This document shows, piece by piece, positions 41,654 to 49,448 of a DNA stretch of 61,988 nucleotides (its first letter is position 1; each line of letters opens with the position of its first letter). Position numbers and translations under genes: made by a program. A model generated the notes under the pieces. The model saw only the letters and a program-made list of their open reading frames with translations. It ran no database searches and was not told the DNA's origin. Origin of the DNA: an uncultured Prochlorococcus sp. (GTDB lineage: Bacteria > Cyanobacteriota > Cyanobacteriia > PCC-6307 > Cyanobiaceae); assembly GCA_902574425.1 (NCBI GenBank), contig CACGNA010000004.1:1-61988 (forward strand). The letters run 5' to 3'.

Positions 41654-41911
41654 TCATCCTTTAATATTCTTTGATTCGTTTTTATTAAGTCTATTGAATA
41701 GATAATATGAAATTACAAGTAAGAGAGGAAAAAATATTGAATGTAAAGTCATCATTAATTCTGTTTGACCCATTCCTATAAGATTTGACTCGCTTGGAAG
41801 TTGCTCTGACCAAGTGCCAACCAAATGCCAGGCTTGAGGAATTGATAAGAAAAACATATAAGAGCTATAAGTTAAGTTTATGTTCAGATAAAGATTATCA
41901 TTATTGAACAT
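41654..41911 (-). CDS. Small membrane protein
   Basis: 85 aa with one long hydrophobic helix at 53-70 ('LHSIFFPLLLVISYYLF') and a possible short one near 15-30. The middle 'IPQAWHLVGTWSEQLPSESN' is distinctive and may be lumenal. Unknown family; convergent with the 41351 gene, 12 bp apart. Confidence 0.55.
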   Translation of the reverse strand: MFNNDNLYLNINLTYSSYMFFLSIPQAWHLVGTWSEQLPSESNLIGMGQTELMMTLHSIFFPLLLVISYYLFNRLNKNESKNIKG

Positions 41912-41974
41912 TTCTGCTCTCTTTATTCTTATTTCTTAACTAAGTATTTGTAGAGTTATAAAAAAGGACTTTAT

Positions 41975-43504
41975 TCATAAATTTATTTTTTTAAGAAGAG
42001 TTTTAAATTCTTTTTTACCAATAATTTTTTCAGCTGCATAAGCCCCGCTTGCTGAAACAGCTGGAATTCCAATACCTGGAAATGTACTTGCACCGCAAGT
42101 AAATAAATTTTTCACTGGAGTTTTGCATCCTGGGAAAAGACCTCTTGCTGCAGATAATGCTGGACCATAACTACCGCAATGGGTATTAGTGAATTTTTTA
42201 TGAGTAATTGGGGTCCCTAACATCTTTAAATCTATCCTTTCATCTATATCAGGGATGAATTTTCGCACAGCATTAAGGAATATTGAACATCTTTCTTCTT
42301 TCAAATTTCTATATGCTAATTCCTTTGGATTTAGGTTTTCCCAAATTTCCCATGGTTCATTTGCCGGAGTATATCCATGAAGAACATGTTTCCCTTTAGG
42401 GGCCATATTTTTATCTAAAACAGATGGGATTGAAAATACAGCTATATTTCTTTCTGCGGTTATACCTTTTTCCCACTCATCAACACTTATCGCATGTATT
42501 GGCAAATCTTCAAGACCATCAGCATCAAAACCTAGATGTATATGAAGGAAAGAATCACATTTATTAGGGTTCAAAACTTTTGTATTCCATGTTTTTGAAA
42601 TTTTATTTGGAATTAACTTTTTTAAATTCCAAACATCAGTATTCGTAACAACAGATTCACAACTAATACTTGAACCATTATTAAGAGTTATACCTGTCGC
42701 TAAATTTTTATTGAAGTTAATTGTCTTTACTCTCGAAGAGAGAATTAATTCTCCTCCATTTTTTTTAAATCCATTAATTAAGGCTTTTACGATAGATTCA
42801 CTACCTCCTTTAGGGTATTCAAGGTATGAATTTGGTTCAAACCATTCGTTAAATAAAGTAGCCATCGCGGCTGTATTTGTATCATGCATTGACATACCAC
42901 TTATCAAAAAGCTCAATAAATCAACCCAATTCCTGAGAAAAGGATCCTCAAGATGATTATTTACTAAATTCCCAAAGCCCTTATTAATTTTTGGTATTTG
43001 CTTGATATTAGGTAAAAATTTTGAGGTTAAATTTATTAGATCTAAGAAATTTATTGATTCGGGAGAAAATGAGAGTAAAGGTATTTCATTTATTATTTGG
43101 CTAAGTGGTTTTATTGCGGAAATAAATGATTCCCATTCTTTAACAGATTTCTCACCTCTTAAAGTTTTTATTGTTTGTTTAAAAGGTTCTTCCCCTACAT
43201 CAAGATTAAAATTGCCTTCTGGGACAATTACTTGCCAACCTTTGTATTGAAATAGTTCAACTTTTTCGTCAAGTAATTTAAGAATTTGCCCTAAGGGATT
43301 AGTTGTCGGCCATTTACCTATTCCACTCCACAATGAAGGACCTGATTCGAAAGTATAACCTTTTCTTTTAAAACTGTGAGCAACACCTCCAGGCTGGGTA
43401 TGTGCTTCGCATATAAGAACTTTTTTGCCTGATAAAGCAAGAATCGAACCACAGCATAGACCTCCTATTCCACTACCAACAATTACAACGTCATATTTTT
43501 GCAT
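41975..43504 (-). CDS. FAD-dependent carotenoid isomerase/desaturase-like oxidoreductase
   Basis: 509 aa. FAD motif 'DVVIVGSGIGGLCCGSILAL' (5-24) and 'EAHTQPGGVAHSFKRKGYTF' follow the CrtI/CrtISO/retinol-saturase pattern. The C-terminal FAD-binding end is 'NLFTCGASTFPGIGIPAVSA'. 'SGPSLWSGIGKWPTTNPLG' also fits CrtISO-like proteins. It may isomerise or reduce a carotenoid; CrtH proper and CrtISO-like paralogues are hard to separate by eye. No carotenoid genes are adjacent. Confidence 0.85.
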   Translation of the reverse strand: MQKYDVVIVGSGIGGLCCGSILALSGKKVLICEAHTQPGGVAHSFKRKGYTFESGPSLWSGIGKWPTTNPLGQILKLLDEKVELFQYKGWQVIVPEGNFNLDVGEEPFKQTIKTLRGEKSVKEWESFISAIKPLSQIINEIPLLSFSPESINFLDLINLTSKFLPNIKQIPKINKGFGNLVNNHLEDPFLRNWVDLLSFLISGMSMHDTNTAAMATLFNEWFEPNSYLEYPKGGSESIVKALINGFKKNGGELILSSRVKTINFNKNLATGITLNNGSSISCESVVTNTDVWNLKKLIPNKISKTWNTKVLNPNKCDSFLHIHLGFDADGLEDLPIHAISVDEWEKGITAERNIAVFSIPSVLDKNMAPKGKHVLHGYTPANEPWEIWENLNPKELAYRNLKEERCSIFLNAVRKFIPDIDERIDLKMLGTPITHKKFTNTHCGSYGPALSAARGLFPGCKTPVKNLFTCGASTFPGIGIPAVSASGAYAAEKIIGKKEFKTLLKKINL

Positions 43505-43543
43505 TAAATATTGACTTTACTATTCTTGTATAACTAATTAGTT

Positions 43544-43654
43544 TTAAACAAATGTATTAGTTGAAGTTGTAATACTTAGTACAACAGCGAGGAAAAATAT
43601 GTAAGGAACTGCTTTTATAGGTATGTATCCTTGGCGTTTAGAAATGAAATCCAT
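43544..43654 (-). CDS. Small membrane peptide, paralogue of the hli-linked peptide at 58176
   Basis: 36 aa: 'MDFISKRQGYIPIKAVPYIF' then 'FLAVVLSITTSTNTFV'. It differs from the product at 58176-58283 by three substitutions and one extra Ser (32 of 35 aligned residues identical). One membrane helix. The second copy follows an hli gene; this one has no hli beside it. The near-identity supports both being real, functional genes. Confidence 0.75.
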   Translation of the reverse strand: MDFISKRQGYIPIKAVPYIFFLAVVLSITTSTNTFV

Positions 43655-43827
43655 TACTTTAGTTACTTTATGTAAACATATTAACGAAATCTTGTTCCTT
43701 ATGTGTGCTAAAAAAATATATTTTTAGAAATATATTGAAACAAATAAATCTTTTTGGAGGGATTTGATTAATTAGGAACTTTTTTTATGGAGTTATCTTA
43801 GTATTTAATTCTTAGATTAAATCTATT

Positions 43828-44313
43828 ATGAAAGATTTCCCTGATATCAATGAGATAAAAATATTAGAAAAAAATTCTCAAAAAAATGGTAGCGGAATAG
43901 TATATGACGAATTGTTAGGAATATGGAAGTTTAAGTATGTATGGGGAAAGGCGTCAGATGAAATCAAAAATATACCCAGTTCGATTCTCCAAGTATTGTC
44001 GGCAAGACTCGAATTAAAAAGTAAAAATAAAGAGGATCAAATAAATTATGAAATAAAAAATTCAATTAATTTCGGATTATTAAATATTACCTTTAAAGGC
44101 AGCGCAGAATTAAGAGGACTTAGACCTTTATTGGCTTTTTATTTTGAAGAATTGAAAATTAGTATTAGTAGTTTTCCAATATTTAATAAGGAATTAAAAA
44201 AACCTGAAGATAAAAAAATGCCTTTTTTCTCACTTGTAGGAATTAGCGCTAAAGATAATTGGTTGTGTGCTCGAGGCAGGGGCGGAGGGCTTGCAATATG
44301 GGTTAAATCTTAA
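43828..44313 (+). CDS. Conserved hypothetical protein, fibrillin/PAP-like features
   Basis: 161 aa. 'ELLGIWKFKYVWGK' at the start, a mid-section 'NFGLLNITFKGSAELRGLRP' and the C-terminal 'NWLCARGRGGGLAIWVK' recall the G-x-W...L-x-Y and terminal R-G-x-G-G-x-x-x-W of plastid lipid-associated proteins (fibrillins), thylakoid lipid/quinone-binding beta-barrels. The match is by pattern only. The first 23 residues are charged. Convergent with the Nif11-like gene, 1 bp apart. Confidence 0.6.
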   Translation: MKDFPDINEIKILEKNSQKNGSGIVYDELLGIWKFKYVWGKASDEIKNIPSSILQVLSARLELKSKNKEDQINYEIKNSINFGLLNITFKGSAELRGLRPLLAFYFEELKISISSFPIFNKELKKPEDKKMPFFSLVGISAKDNWLCARGRGGGLAIWVKS

Positions 44314-44314
44314 A

Positions 44315-44530
44315 TTAGTGGTATTCTCCTGGATGATCTACTTTTCTTACGGTAACTTTATCAACTTTTTGTCCATTAAATCTTAAGAGATCATCTCCTG
44401 AAAAGTCATAACCTAAGCGTTGACCTATTAGGGCTACATCATCCGCTGTAGAGGATGTAGTAACTCGCTTTTTTAAGTCTTCATCAGATTGCATCTTAAT
44501 TAAAAATTTTCTTATTTCAGAAAAACTCAT
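44315..44530 (-). CDS. Nif11-like leader-peptide family protein
   Basis: 71 aa: 'MSFSEIRKFLIKMQSDEDLK' then 'KRVTTSSTADDVALIGQRLGYDFSG' (in two parts), the Nif11 pattern F-x-x-x-x-x-D-x-x-L-x-x-x-x-x-x-A-x-x-A-x-x-x-G-Y. Nif11-type N11P leaders guide lanthipeptide enzymes such as ProcM, but this one has no G-G cleavage motif and no Cys-containing core; its end is 'VRKVDHPGEYH'. So it is probably a free-standing Nif11 domain protein and not a lanthipeptide precursor. Confidence 0.72.
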   Translation of the reverse strand: MSFSEIRKFLIKMQSDEDLKKRVTTSSTADDVALIGQRLGYDFSGDDLLRFNGQKVDKVTVRKVDHPGEYH

Positions 44531-44621
44531 ACCTAGAATTTGATTGATTGATGTTAAAGAATTTATAAAAATCTTTTTCTTAGTCAGAACAAGATAAATA
44601 GATAATTATTATACTATTTTT

Positions 44622-44939
44622 ATGACTTACTTATTTCTCTATATAGTTGGCATAATTTTAATATGGTGGACATATCGTGTTGGTTGGCTTGAGGCGCTAA
44701 AAACAATAGTTAAAGTTATAGTTCCCTCAGCGCTTATTATTTTATTTAACATTAAAGCTGGAAGATTACTTTTTAAAAGTCCTATTGTCGGTTTATTAAG
44801 CGCTTTGCCTACTTCTATTTTTATTTTTAGAGGTTCATTGCCTTTAGTTAGTTATATAAATAACTGGATTGAAAAAAAAATAAATAAGTATGATGATTCG
44901 GAATTTATAGATACTGATTCTGTACCTTTGGATGATTAA
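44622..44939 (+). CDS. Hypothetical membrane protein
   Basis: 105 aa with three hydrophobic segments ('FLYIVGIILIWWTYRVGW', 'TIVKVIVPSALIILFNI', 'SPIVGLLSALPTSIFIF') and an acidic cytosolic tail ('KYDDSEFIDTDSVPLDD'). No family recognised. Convergent with the next gene, 16 bp apart. Confidence 0.6.
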   Translation: MTYLFLYIVGIILIWWTYRVGWLEALKTIVKVIVPSALIILFNIKAGRLLFKSPIVGLLSALPTSIFIFRGSLPLVSYINNWIEKKINKYDDSEFIDTDSVPLDD

Positions 44940-44955
44940 TTTAATCTAATTTAAT

Positions 44956-45348
44956 TCAATCAAAGCCAAGAAATAATTCTTTGTGTACAACAAGAACATC
45001 AAATAAAGTTGTTCCATGAATAGGACTTAATGGGATTTTGTCTATATTGAATGCTTCTGCACAAATTAAATGAGCATCCCATTTTGTATCGTGATCACTA
45101 ATTTCTATTGACCACTCAATTACTTTTTTGAAATGATCTGGCATCTCTGAACCAATTTTTCTGCAAATTTGACATAGAACTGACAAAAGAGGAGGCTTTG
45201 ATGGCCTTTTTAAATCTTTAATAAGACTTGTCTGTGTAAAAACGCTTGTATAGCGTATGTAGTCTATTAATTCATATTCTTCTTTAGTAAGAGCTGCTTT
45301 ATCTAATGCTCTTTCAAATTCGTCTATGGGGGTTATGGGCCTATCCAA
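44956..45348 (-). CDS. Conserved hypothetical protein
   Basis: 130 aa, soluble, helical, with several Cys ('VLCQICRKIGSEMPDHF', 'HLICAEAFN'). Starts 'MDRPITPIDEFERALDKAAL'. Composition and codon use are normal, and it lies 4 bp after tatA on the same strand, so co-expression is likely. I do not recognise a characterised family. Confidence 0.7.
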   Translation of the reverse strand: MDRPITPIDEFERALDKAALTKEEYELIDYIRYTSVFTQTSLIKDLKRPSKPPLLSVLCQICRKIGSEMPDHFKKVIEWSIEISDHDTKWDAHLICAEAFNIDKIPLSPIHGTTLFDVLVVHKELFLGFD

Positions 45349-45352
45349 GATA

Positions 45353-45643
45353 TTAGTTGTTGCTGTTTTCTTTATTTGAAAAATTCTTGTTTTCTGAATC
45401 TATTATTTCTTGATTAATTTCATTTGTTTGATTGCTTTCTATAGATTGAGGAGATTCCTCTTTATCTTCTTCGTTCATAACTTGATCGATTTCGTTTTGA
45501 AATTCATTCGACGCTTTTTTAAGACTTTTCAAGGTTTTACCAAGCTGTTTTCCTAATTCTGGAAGCTTTTTTGGACCAAAAATTAAAAGAGCTAATATAA
45601 GTATTACAGTAACTTCAGGCAAACCTACACCAAAAATATTCAT
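45353..45643 (-). CDS. tatA: Sec-independent translocase component TatA
   Basis: 96 aa. 'MNIFGVGLPEVTVILILALL' followed by 'IFGPKKLPELGKQLGKTLKS' is the TatA/E helix, F-G-P hinge and amphipathic helix, then an acidic Glu/Asn-rich tail. It forms the translocation path for folded, twin-arginine-signal proteins across the thylakoid or plasma membrane. No tatC beside it. Confidence 0.93.
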   Translation of the reverse strand: MNIFGVGLPEVTVILILALLIFGPKKLPELGKQLGKTLKSLKKASNEFQNEIDQVMNEEDKEESPQSIESNQTNEINQEIIDSENKNFSNKENSNN

Positions 45644-45732
45644 AGCTGATAACTAATTAATAATGAGTAAATCTATCATTAAATATAGTCAAATCATTTA
45701 AAAATTTCATTCTTGGAACAGCTTTATTAATA

Positions 45733-45876
45733 TTAAAAGATTTTGAAAAATATCATTGTTACTAATATTCCTTTAAAGAAAACTAGCCAAAGTAATTGAT
45801 AATCACTTAACTTGAATTTTTTTTTATACCAATTTATAAAAGTTTTGTGTTTTTCTATTAATTTTCTTATTTTCAT
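45733..45876 (-). CDS. Small conserved-looking membrane-associated protein
   Basis: 47 aa from ATG 45876: 'MKIRKLIEKHKTFINWYKKK' then 'FKLSDYQLLWLVFFKGILVT' and 'MIFFKIF'. A basic N-terminal helix and one hydrophobic C-terminal helix. I recognise this form (E-K-H-K-x-F-I...W-Y-K-K-K-F-x-L-S-D-Y) as a widespread short cyanobacterial protein without a known role. Confidence 0.68.
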   Translation of the reverse strand: MKIRKLIEKHKTFINWYKKKFKLSDYQLLWLVFFKGILVTMIFFKIF

Positions 45877-46052
45877 GGAGATAATTTTTTAATATCACTT
45901 ATTTTATCTTAATTTCTATTATTATTATTTAGAAGAATCCTAAATTTCACTCAAATTAGAATATTCTAAGAAATCTTAATCTTATTTTTTCTAAACTAAT
46001 TTTTTGCTCTGTTTTGAAACTAATTGCTAAATATCTAAATTCTTAAAAAAAA

Positions 46053-46286
46053 ATGAAGTCCTTATTTATTATTTTTTACCTAAGTTTTTTAATTTATCCA
46101 GCTGAAGCAGTTACAACAAAAATGTTTAAAGTATTAGATACATGTGCAAGATATCGACTTGGTGAGATTGATGCTGATGAGGCTATAGAAAAATTAAAAT
46201 TAACGAATTCTTCTACCAATCAGCCAAGGGATCTATTAAGAAAATATTGCTCTGTATTCACTCCAAATGAAAAAATTGAATTTTAA
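46053..46286 (+). CDS. Small secreted protein
   Basis: 77 aa with a signal peptide ('MKSLFIIFYLSFLIYPAEAV', cleavage likely after A-E-A). The mature part has two Cys ('LDTCARYRLGEIDADEA', 'LLRKYCSVFTPN') that could form a disulfide. Expected in periplasm or lumen; no family recognised. Confidence 0.6.
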   Translation: MKSLFIIFYLSFLIYPAEAVTTKMFKVLDTCARYRLGEIDADEAIEKLKLTNSSTNQPRDLLRKYCSVFTPNEKIEF

Positions 46287-46302
46287 TCTTTAGTAATACA
46301 AA

Positions 46303-46437
46303 TTAAATATTCTTTTTTGAATAATCTTTGGCCTTGTTTTGTACTTCTTTAACTTTTTTGAAATTAGTTATTTTTAAATTAAAAATAACTCCTAAAAAAA
46401 GAATTAGAAATAAAATAATATAAATTATTAATTCCAT
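46303..46437 (-). CDS. Small single-span membrane peptide
   Basis: 44 aa, 'MELIIYIILFLILFLGVIFN' then a lysine-rich tail 'FKKVKEVQNKAKDYSKKN'. Single N-terminal helix with a basic cytosolic end. No family recognised. Convergent with the secreted-protein gene at 46053. Confidence 0.5.
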   Translation of the reverse strand: MELIIYIILFLILFLGVIFNLKITNFKKVKEVQNKAKDYSKKNI

Positions 46438-46587
46438 AATATTGAATTAATAAATTCACCTTAGTTTATTTCAATAATTTTTTAGTATCTTTTAAAACAA
46501 AAAAAGTGACTTTTACATCAGTTATTTACTTTGAAGGTCACAAAAGAATCAAATTTACACTTAATATATAGTTTTATAATTAATATT

Positions 46588-47037
46588 TTGCAGATTGGAG
46601 ATAAAATTCCAGAGTTTTCTTTACTGGATCAAAATGGAATTAAAAGATCAAATAAGGGATTAAAAAATCCTCTCGTTTTATTTTTTTATCCAAAAGATGA
46701 TACCCCAGGATGTACCATAGAAGTTTGCGGATTCAGAGATAAGTATGACTTATTTAAAGTCTTGGGTGCCCAAGTTTGGGGAGTAAGCAATGGAAGTACC
46801 TCAAGTCACTTGGCATTTGCCAATAAAAACAAGTTACAGTACCCTTTAATTTGCGATACTAATAACTCTCTCAGGAAAACTTTTAAAGTCCCTAAGGTAT
46901 TAGGTTTTATGGATGGCAGAGTAACTTATGTTATCGATCGAAATGGAATAGTTAGGCATATCTTTAGAGATTTATTGAATGGTCCGGAGCACATTAAAGA
47001 GGCCATTAGAGTACTAAAAGAAATTCAAAATAAATAA
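46588..47037 (+). CDS. bcp: Peroxiredoxin Q / bacterioferritin comigratory protein
   Basis: 149 aa from the TTG at 46588 ('LQIGDKIPEFSLLDQNG'); the open frame reaches back to 46531, but the extra 19 residues are not part of the family, and Bcp proteins start M-x-x-G-x-x-x-P-x-F. The peroxidatic Cys is in 'YPKDDTPGCTIEVCGFRDKY', with the resolving Cys five residues on. It reduces peroxides and lipid hydroperoxides using thioredoxin. Confidence 0.92.
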   Translation: MQIGDKIPEFSLLDQNGIKRSNKGLKNPLVLFFYPKDDTPGCTIEVCGFRDKYDLFKVLGAQVWGVSNGSTSSHLAFANKNKLQYPLICDTNNSLRKTFKVPKVLGFMDGRVTYVIDRNGIVRHIFRDLLNGPEHIKEAIRVLKEIQNK

Positions 47038-47103
47038 ATATAATTCAAATAATTTTAGTTGTTTATTTTTTGTCTTAATATGGTTTTAGGCTTTATTTAA
47101 TCT

Positions 47104-47376
47104 ATGAAAAAAATGGGAATGCAAGCTGTTGATTTGGCTATTCAAAATGGAGTTGATCTTGACGGTACCCCAATCCCTCCAAAAATGCTAGATCTATATA
47201 ACAGAATAATGGATGAGGAAAATAAAAGACAAAGAAGTGGCGTTAAAAAATCAATGAGAAATAGATGCGTCAAAACTGGTTCTAAGCATTTTGATAAAGA
47301 AACATTGAATCAATTATTGATTGACTCAGGATGGGAAGGTCTCAAAGAAAAGGAAATTTTATTTTTTTATAACTAA
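47104..47376 (+). CDS. Hypothetical protein
   Basis: 90 aa, basic, soluble: 'AVDLAIQNGVDLDGTPIPPK' then 'MRNRCVKTGSKHFDKETLNQ'. Probably a small helical bundle; no family recognised. The N-terminal Met-Lys-Lys-Met makes the exact start uncertain by a few residues. Confidence 0.6.
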   Translation: MKKMGMQAVDLAIQNGVDLDGTPIPPKMLDLYNRIMDEENKRQRSGVKKSMRNRCVKTGSKHFDKETLNQLLIDSGWEGLKEKEILFFYN

Positions 47377-47431
47377 AAAAATAAAAGAAATTTTAAAGTA
47401 GACTTTAATATTATTTAGGGTAATTTTTTAA

Positions 47432-47776
47432 TTATTTAAACCATCCTTTTTTTTTAGAGGGCTTTATTTTTTCTTTTTCAGTATTTATTTTTTTAATTGC
47501 TTTTTGGAAAGCTAAGTTGGCTTCTATAACAGTAATTATTGATATAAAAAAAAGACCGGAAACCCCAATTATTTGTTCAACTTTAGCAGGTTCTGAATCT
47601 CCTTGTAAAAAAAATCCTAAAGCAAACCATGAAGTAGTAGCAGCTATTGTTAAAAAATATGGTTTCCATCTTCTTTGGTATAAGTAACCGGATCCTAAAC
47701 CAGGAAGAAAATTTAAAAATGATGCTACCCAGCCTTTTGAATATGCAAGTATTTCGTCTCTTGAGGGATAAGACAT
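47432..47776 (-). CDS. Conserved cyanobacterial membrane protein
   Basis: 114 aa. 'FLNFLPGLGSGYLYQRRWKP' followed by 'YFLTIAATTSWFALGFFLQG' and a third hydrophobic stretch 'GVSGLFFISIITVIEANLAF', then a Lys-rich tail. The 'LPGLGxGYxYQRRWxxY' pattern is a recognisable cyanobacterial small membrane family (TM2-like); function unknown. Confidence 0.72.
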   Translation of the reverse strand: MSYPSRDEILAYSKGWVASFLNFLPGLGSGYLYQRRWKPYFLTIAATTSWFALGFFLQGDSEPAKVEQIIGVSGLFFISIITVIEANLAFQKAIKKINTEKEKIKPSKKKGWFK

Positions 47777-47953
47777 TTATGTTAGGTATTTATTAAATGT
47801 GAATTTATATAAGCAAAAGATATTGCTGCACAAATTACCCAACTAAAGGGTAAGAACATTCTTATTTTTTCTTTATTATTATTCATATTTTTAATTATGG
47901 AAAATATTTTTAAAATTTGTGGATTTAATGGATACCTTAAAACTAGAGGAATT

Positions 47954-47985
47954 AAAAAAGACGGTTAAAAACCGTCTTTTTTAAA
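47954..47985. terminator. Strong symmetric terminator
   Basis: A6, GACGGTT, loop AAAA, ACCGTC, T6: a hairpin with A- and T-runs on both sides. It follows the minus-strand gene at 48007-48243 by ~20 bp and separates it from the gene at 47432-47776. Confidence 0.85.
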
Positions 47986-48006
47986 AGTAATTTCTCTAAA
48001 AATAAA

Positions 48007-48243
48007 TTATTTATTTTTTGAGGCCGAGAGTACTTTAAGTTCTTTCTTTACTTCTTTTTCTCTTTCTTCAAGATGTTTTAGTTGAGCTTTAAAAGCATCT
48101 TCAAGTCTTACTTTGTGTGTTGTAATTTCATCAAGCTCTTCTTGATGTTGGTTTTTCTTTAACTCCTTCATTTCACTATCAGAAATAACATATACTGGTC
48201 GATATGAAGGTGTTTCAAAAAGAAGATCAAACATTGAATACAT
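48007..48243 (-). CDS. Conserved hypothetical protein
   Basis: 78 aa from the ATG at 48243 or 75 aa from 48234 ('MFDLLFETPSYRPVYVISDS', the form I recognise in other cyanobacteria). The longer frame to 48357 adds hydrophobic residues unlikely to belong. The rest is a long charged helix ('HQEELDEITTHKVRLEDAFK', 'LKHLEEREKEVKKELK'), probably a coiled coil. Function unknown. A terminator lies just downstream. Confidence 0.68.
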   Translation of the reverse strand: MYSMFDLLFETPSYRPVYVISDSEMKELKKNQHQEELDEITTHKVRLEDAFKAQLKHLEEREKEVKKELKVLSASKNK

Positions 48244-48447
48244 AAGTGACCTTTGAATTAGTACAAATCCAATATCTAATAATTTTTTTAAATATGAAAG
48301 GATAAATACCGAAGATATTGATACGGCAAATACACCGAATTTCGGTTTACATAACATAACCGCACAGTATTTACCGATCAGATTTTAAAATATGTTTTAA
48401 ATTATTAGAGAGATAATTCTAAAAATCTAAATTAAGTAGAACTAAAA

Positions 48448-48885
48448 ATGGATTTAAAAATGACGAAAAGATTAGTAATACCATCCAACGAACTTAAATG
48501 GCGATTTTCCAGATCTTCAGGTCCTGGAGGGCAGAATGTAAATAAAATTGAAAGCAGAGTAGAGATTATTTTTAATTTAGAAGATTCAAAAGTACTAAAT
48601 GATTATCAGAAAGAAATTCTCAAGATTAATTTGAAAAACAAATTAGTGAATAATAGTCTACGTTTAGCGGTTCAAGAACATAGAAATCAATTACTAAATA
48701 GGCAGCTAGCCTTAATGAAATTTAGTTCAATCATTAAAAATGCTTTAAATAAACCATTTAAATTGAGAAAATCTACAAAACCTACTAAAGAATCGCAAAA
48801 GAAAAGAGTTGAGTTTAAGAAAAAACGTGGCGAATTGAAAAAAAGTAGGCAAAAAGAAAAAATATATCAAGTATTAGAAAAATAA
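48448..48885 (+). CDS. arfB: Peptidyl-tRNA hydrolase, ArfB (YaeJ) family
   Basis: 145 aa. The release-factor GGQ motif is 'RSSGPGGQNVNKIESRVEI', followed by a helical domain and a highly basic C-terminal tail ('KKRVEFKKKRGELKKSRQKE') that enters the mRNA channel. It lacks the codon-recognition domain, the mark of ArfB, which frees stalled ribosomes. Relevant to a genome with few rescue systems. Confidence 0.93.
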   Translation: MDLKMTKRLVIPSNELKWRFSRSSGPGGQNVNKIESRVEIIFNLEDSKVLNDYQKEILKINLKNKLVNNSLRLAVQEHRNQLLNRQLALMKFSSIIKNALNKPFKLRKSTKPTKESQKKRVEFKKKRGELKKSRQKEKIYQVLEK

Positions 48886-48944
48886 ATATTTCCCTCGTAA
48901 ATTATAATGAAAGGATATGATTAATTTAATTTCATTTTGGTTTA

Positions 48945-49193
48945 TTGAATTCAAATAATGATTTTTGGTTAATTGACTCCAATTTTGTAGGGGTGATGCA
49001 TTTTTATAAAGATAAAGAGAATTCTGATAAATCTATTGCTTATATGTTTATTGAAGAAGGGATTATTATGGGAATTCATGGGGAAAATCCTCCATTAATG
49101 AAAACTAGAAAAAAAATTGTTATTGAAGAAGCAAGATTATTATGGCAAAAATTGTTAAATGAAGGTTGGAAAAAAACTAGTAAAAAATGGTGA
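48945..49193 (+). CDS. DUF1651-like small protein
   Basis: 82 aa from TTG at 48945. 'FWLIDSNFVGVMHFYKDK', 'MFIEEGIIMGIHGENPPLMK' and 'TRKKIVIEEARLLWQKLL' end with 'NEGWKK'. I recognise W-L-x...G-V-x-x-F...A-R-x-L-W-x-x-L-x-x-x-G-W as DUF1651, restricted to Prochlorococcus/marine Synechococcus; function unknown. The TTG start fits the length; no upstream ATG. Confidence 0.75.
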   Translation: MNSNNDFWLIDSNFVGVMHFYKDKENSDKSIAYMFIEEGIIMGIHGENPPLMKTRKKIVIEEARLLWQKLLNEGWKKTSKKW

Positions 49194-49221
49194 GGAAATT
49201 CAAAAATAAATTTTTTTAATT

Positions 49222-49386
49222 TCAGAAAATAAATGAACCTTTAGGATATAGCCTGGAAATTTTTTTATGTTGTAAAAATTTCTTTTTTTTGATGTCGTTT
49301 TCATATCTTCTCAACATCATTAGATAGTTTGTAACTCCAAAAATTACTAAAAAGAAAATAAATCTTATTCCTGCCTCAAAGTTCAT
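49222..49386 (-). CDS. Small membrane protein
   Basis: 54 aa from ATG 49386 ('MNFEAGIRFIFFLVIFGVTN', then 'YLMMLRRYENDIKKKKF'). A start at 49428 would add 14 residues of no clear kind. One helix and a basic tail. No family recognised. Confidence 0.55.
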   Translation of the reverse strand: MNFEAGIRFIFFLVIFGVTNYLMMLRRYENDIKKKKFLQHKKISRLYPKGSFIF

Positions 49387-49448
49387 ATGAGTATTAAGCT
49401 TTATTATAATCTGACAATTACTAATCAAAAATCAATCGGTATTTATAT

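Noticed and set aside
44315-44530. Nif11-like gene as a lanthipeptide precursor
   Set aside because: No double-glycine site and no Ser/Thr/Cys-rich core follow the leader-like region.
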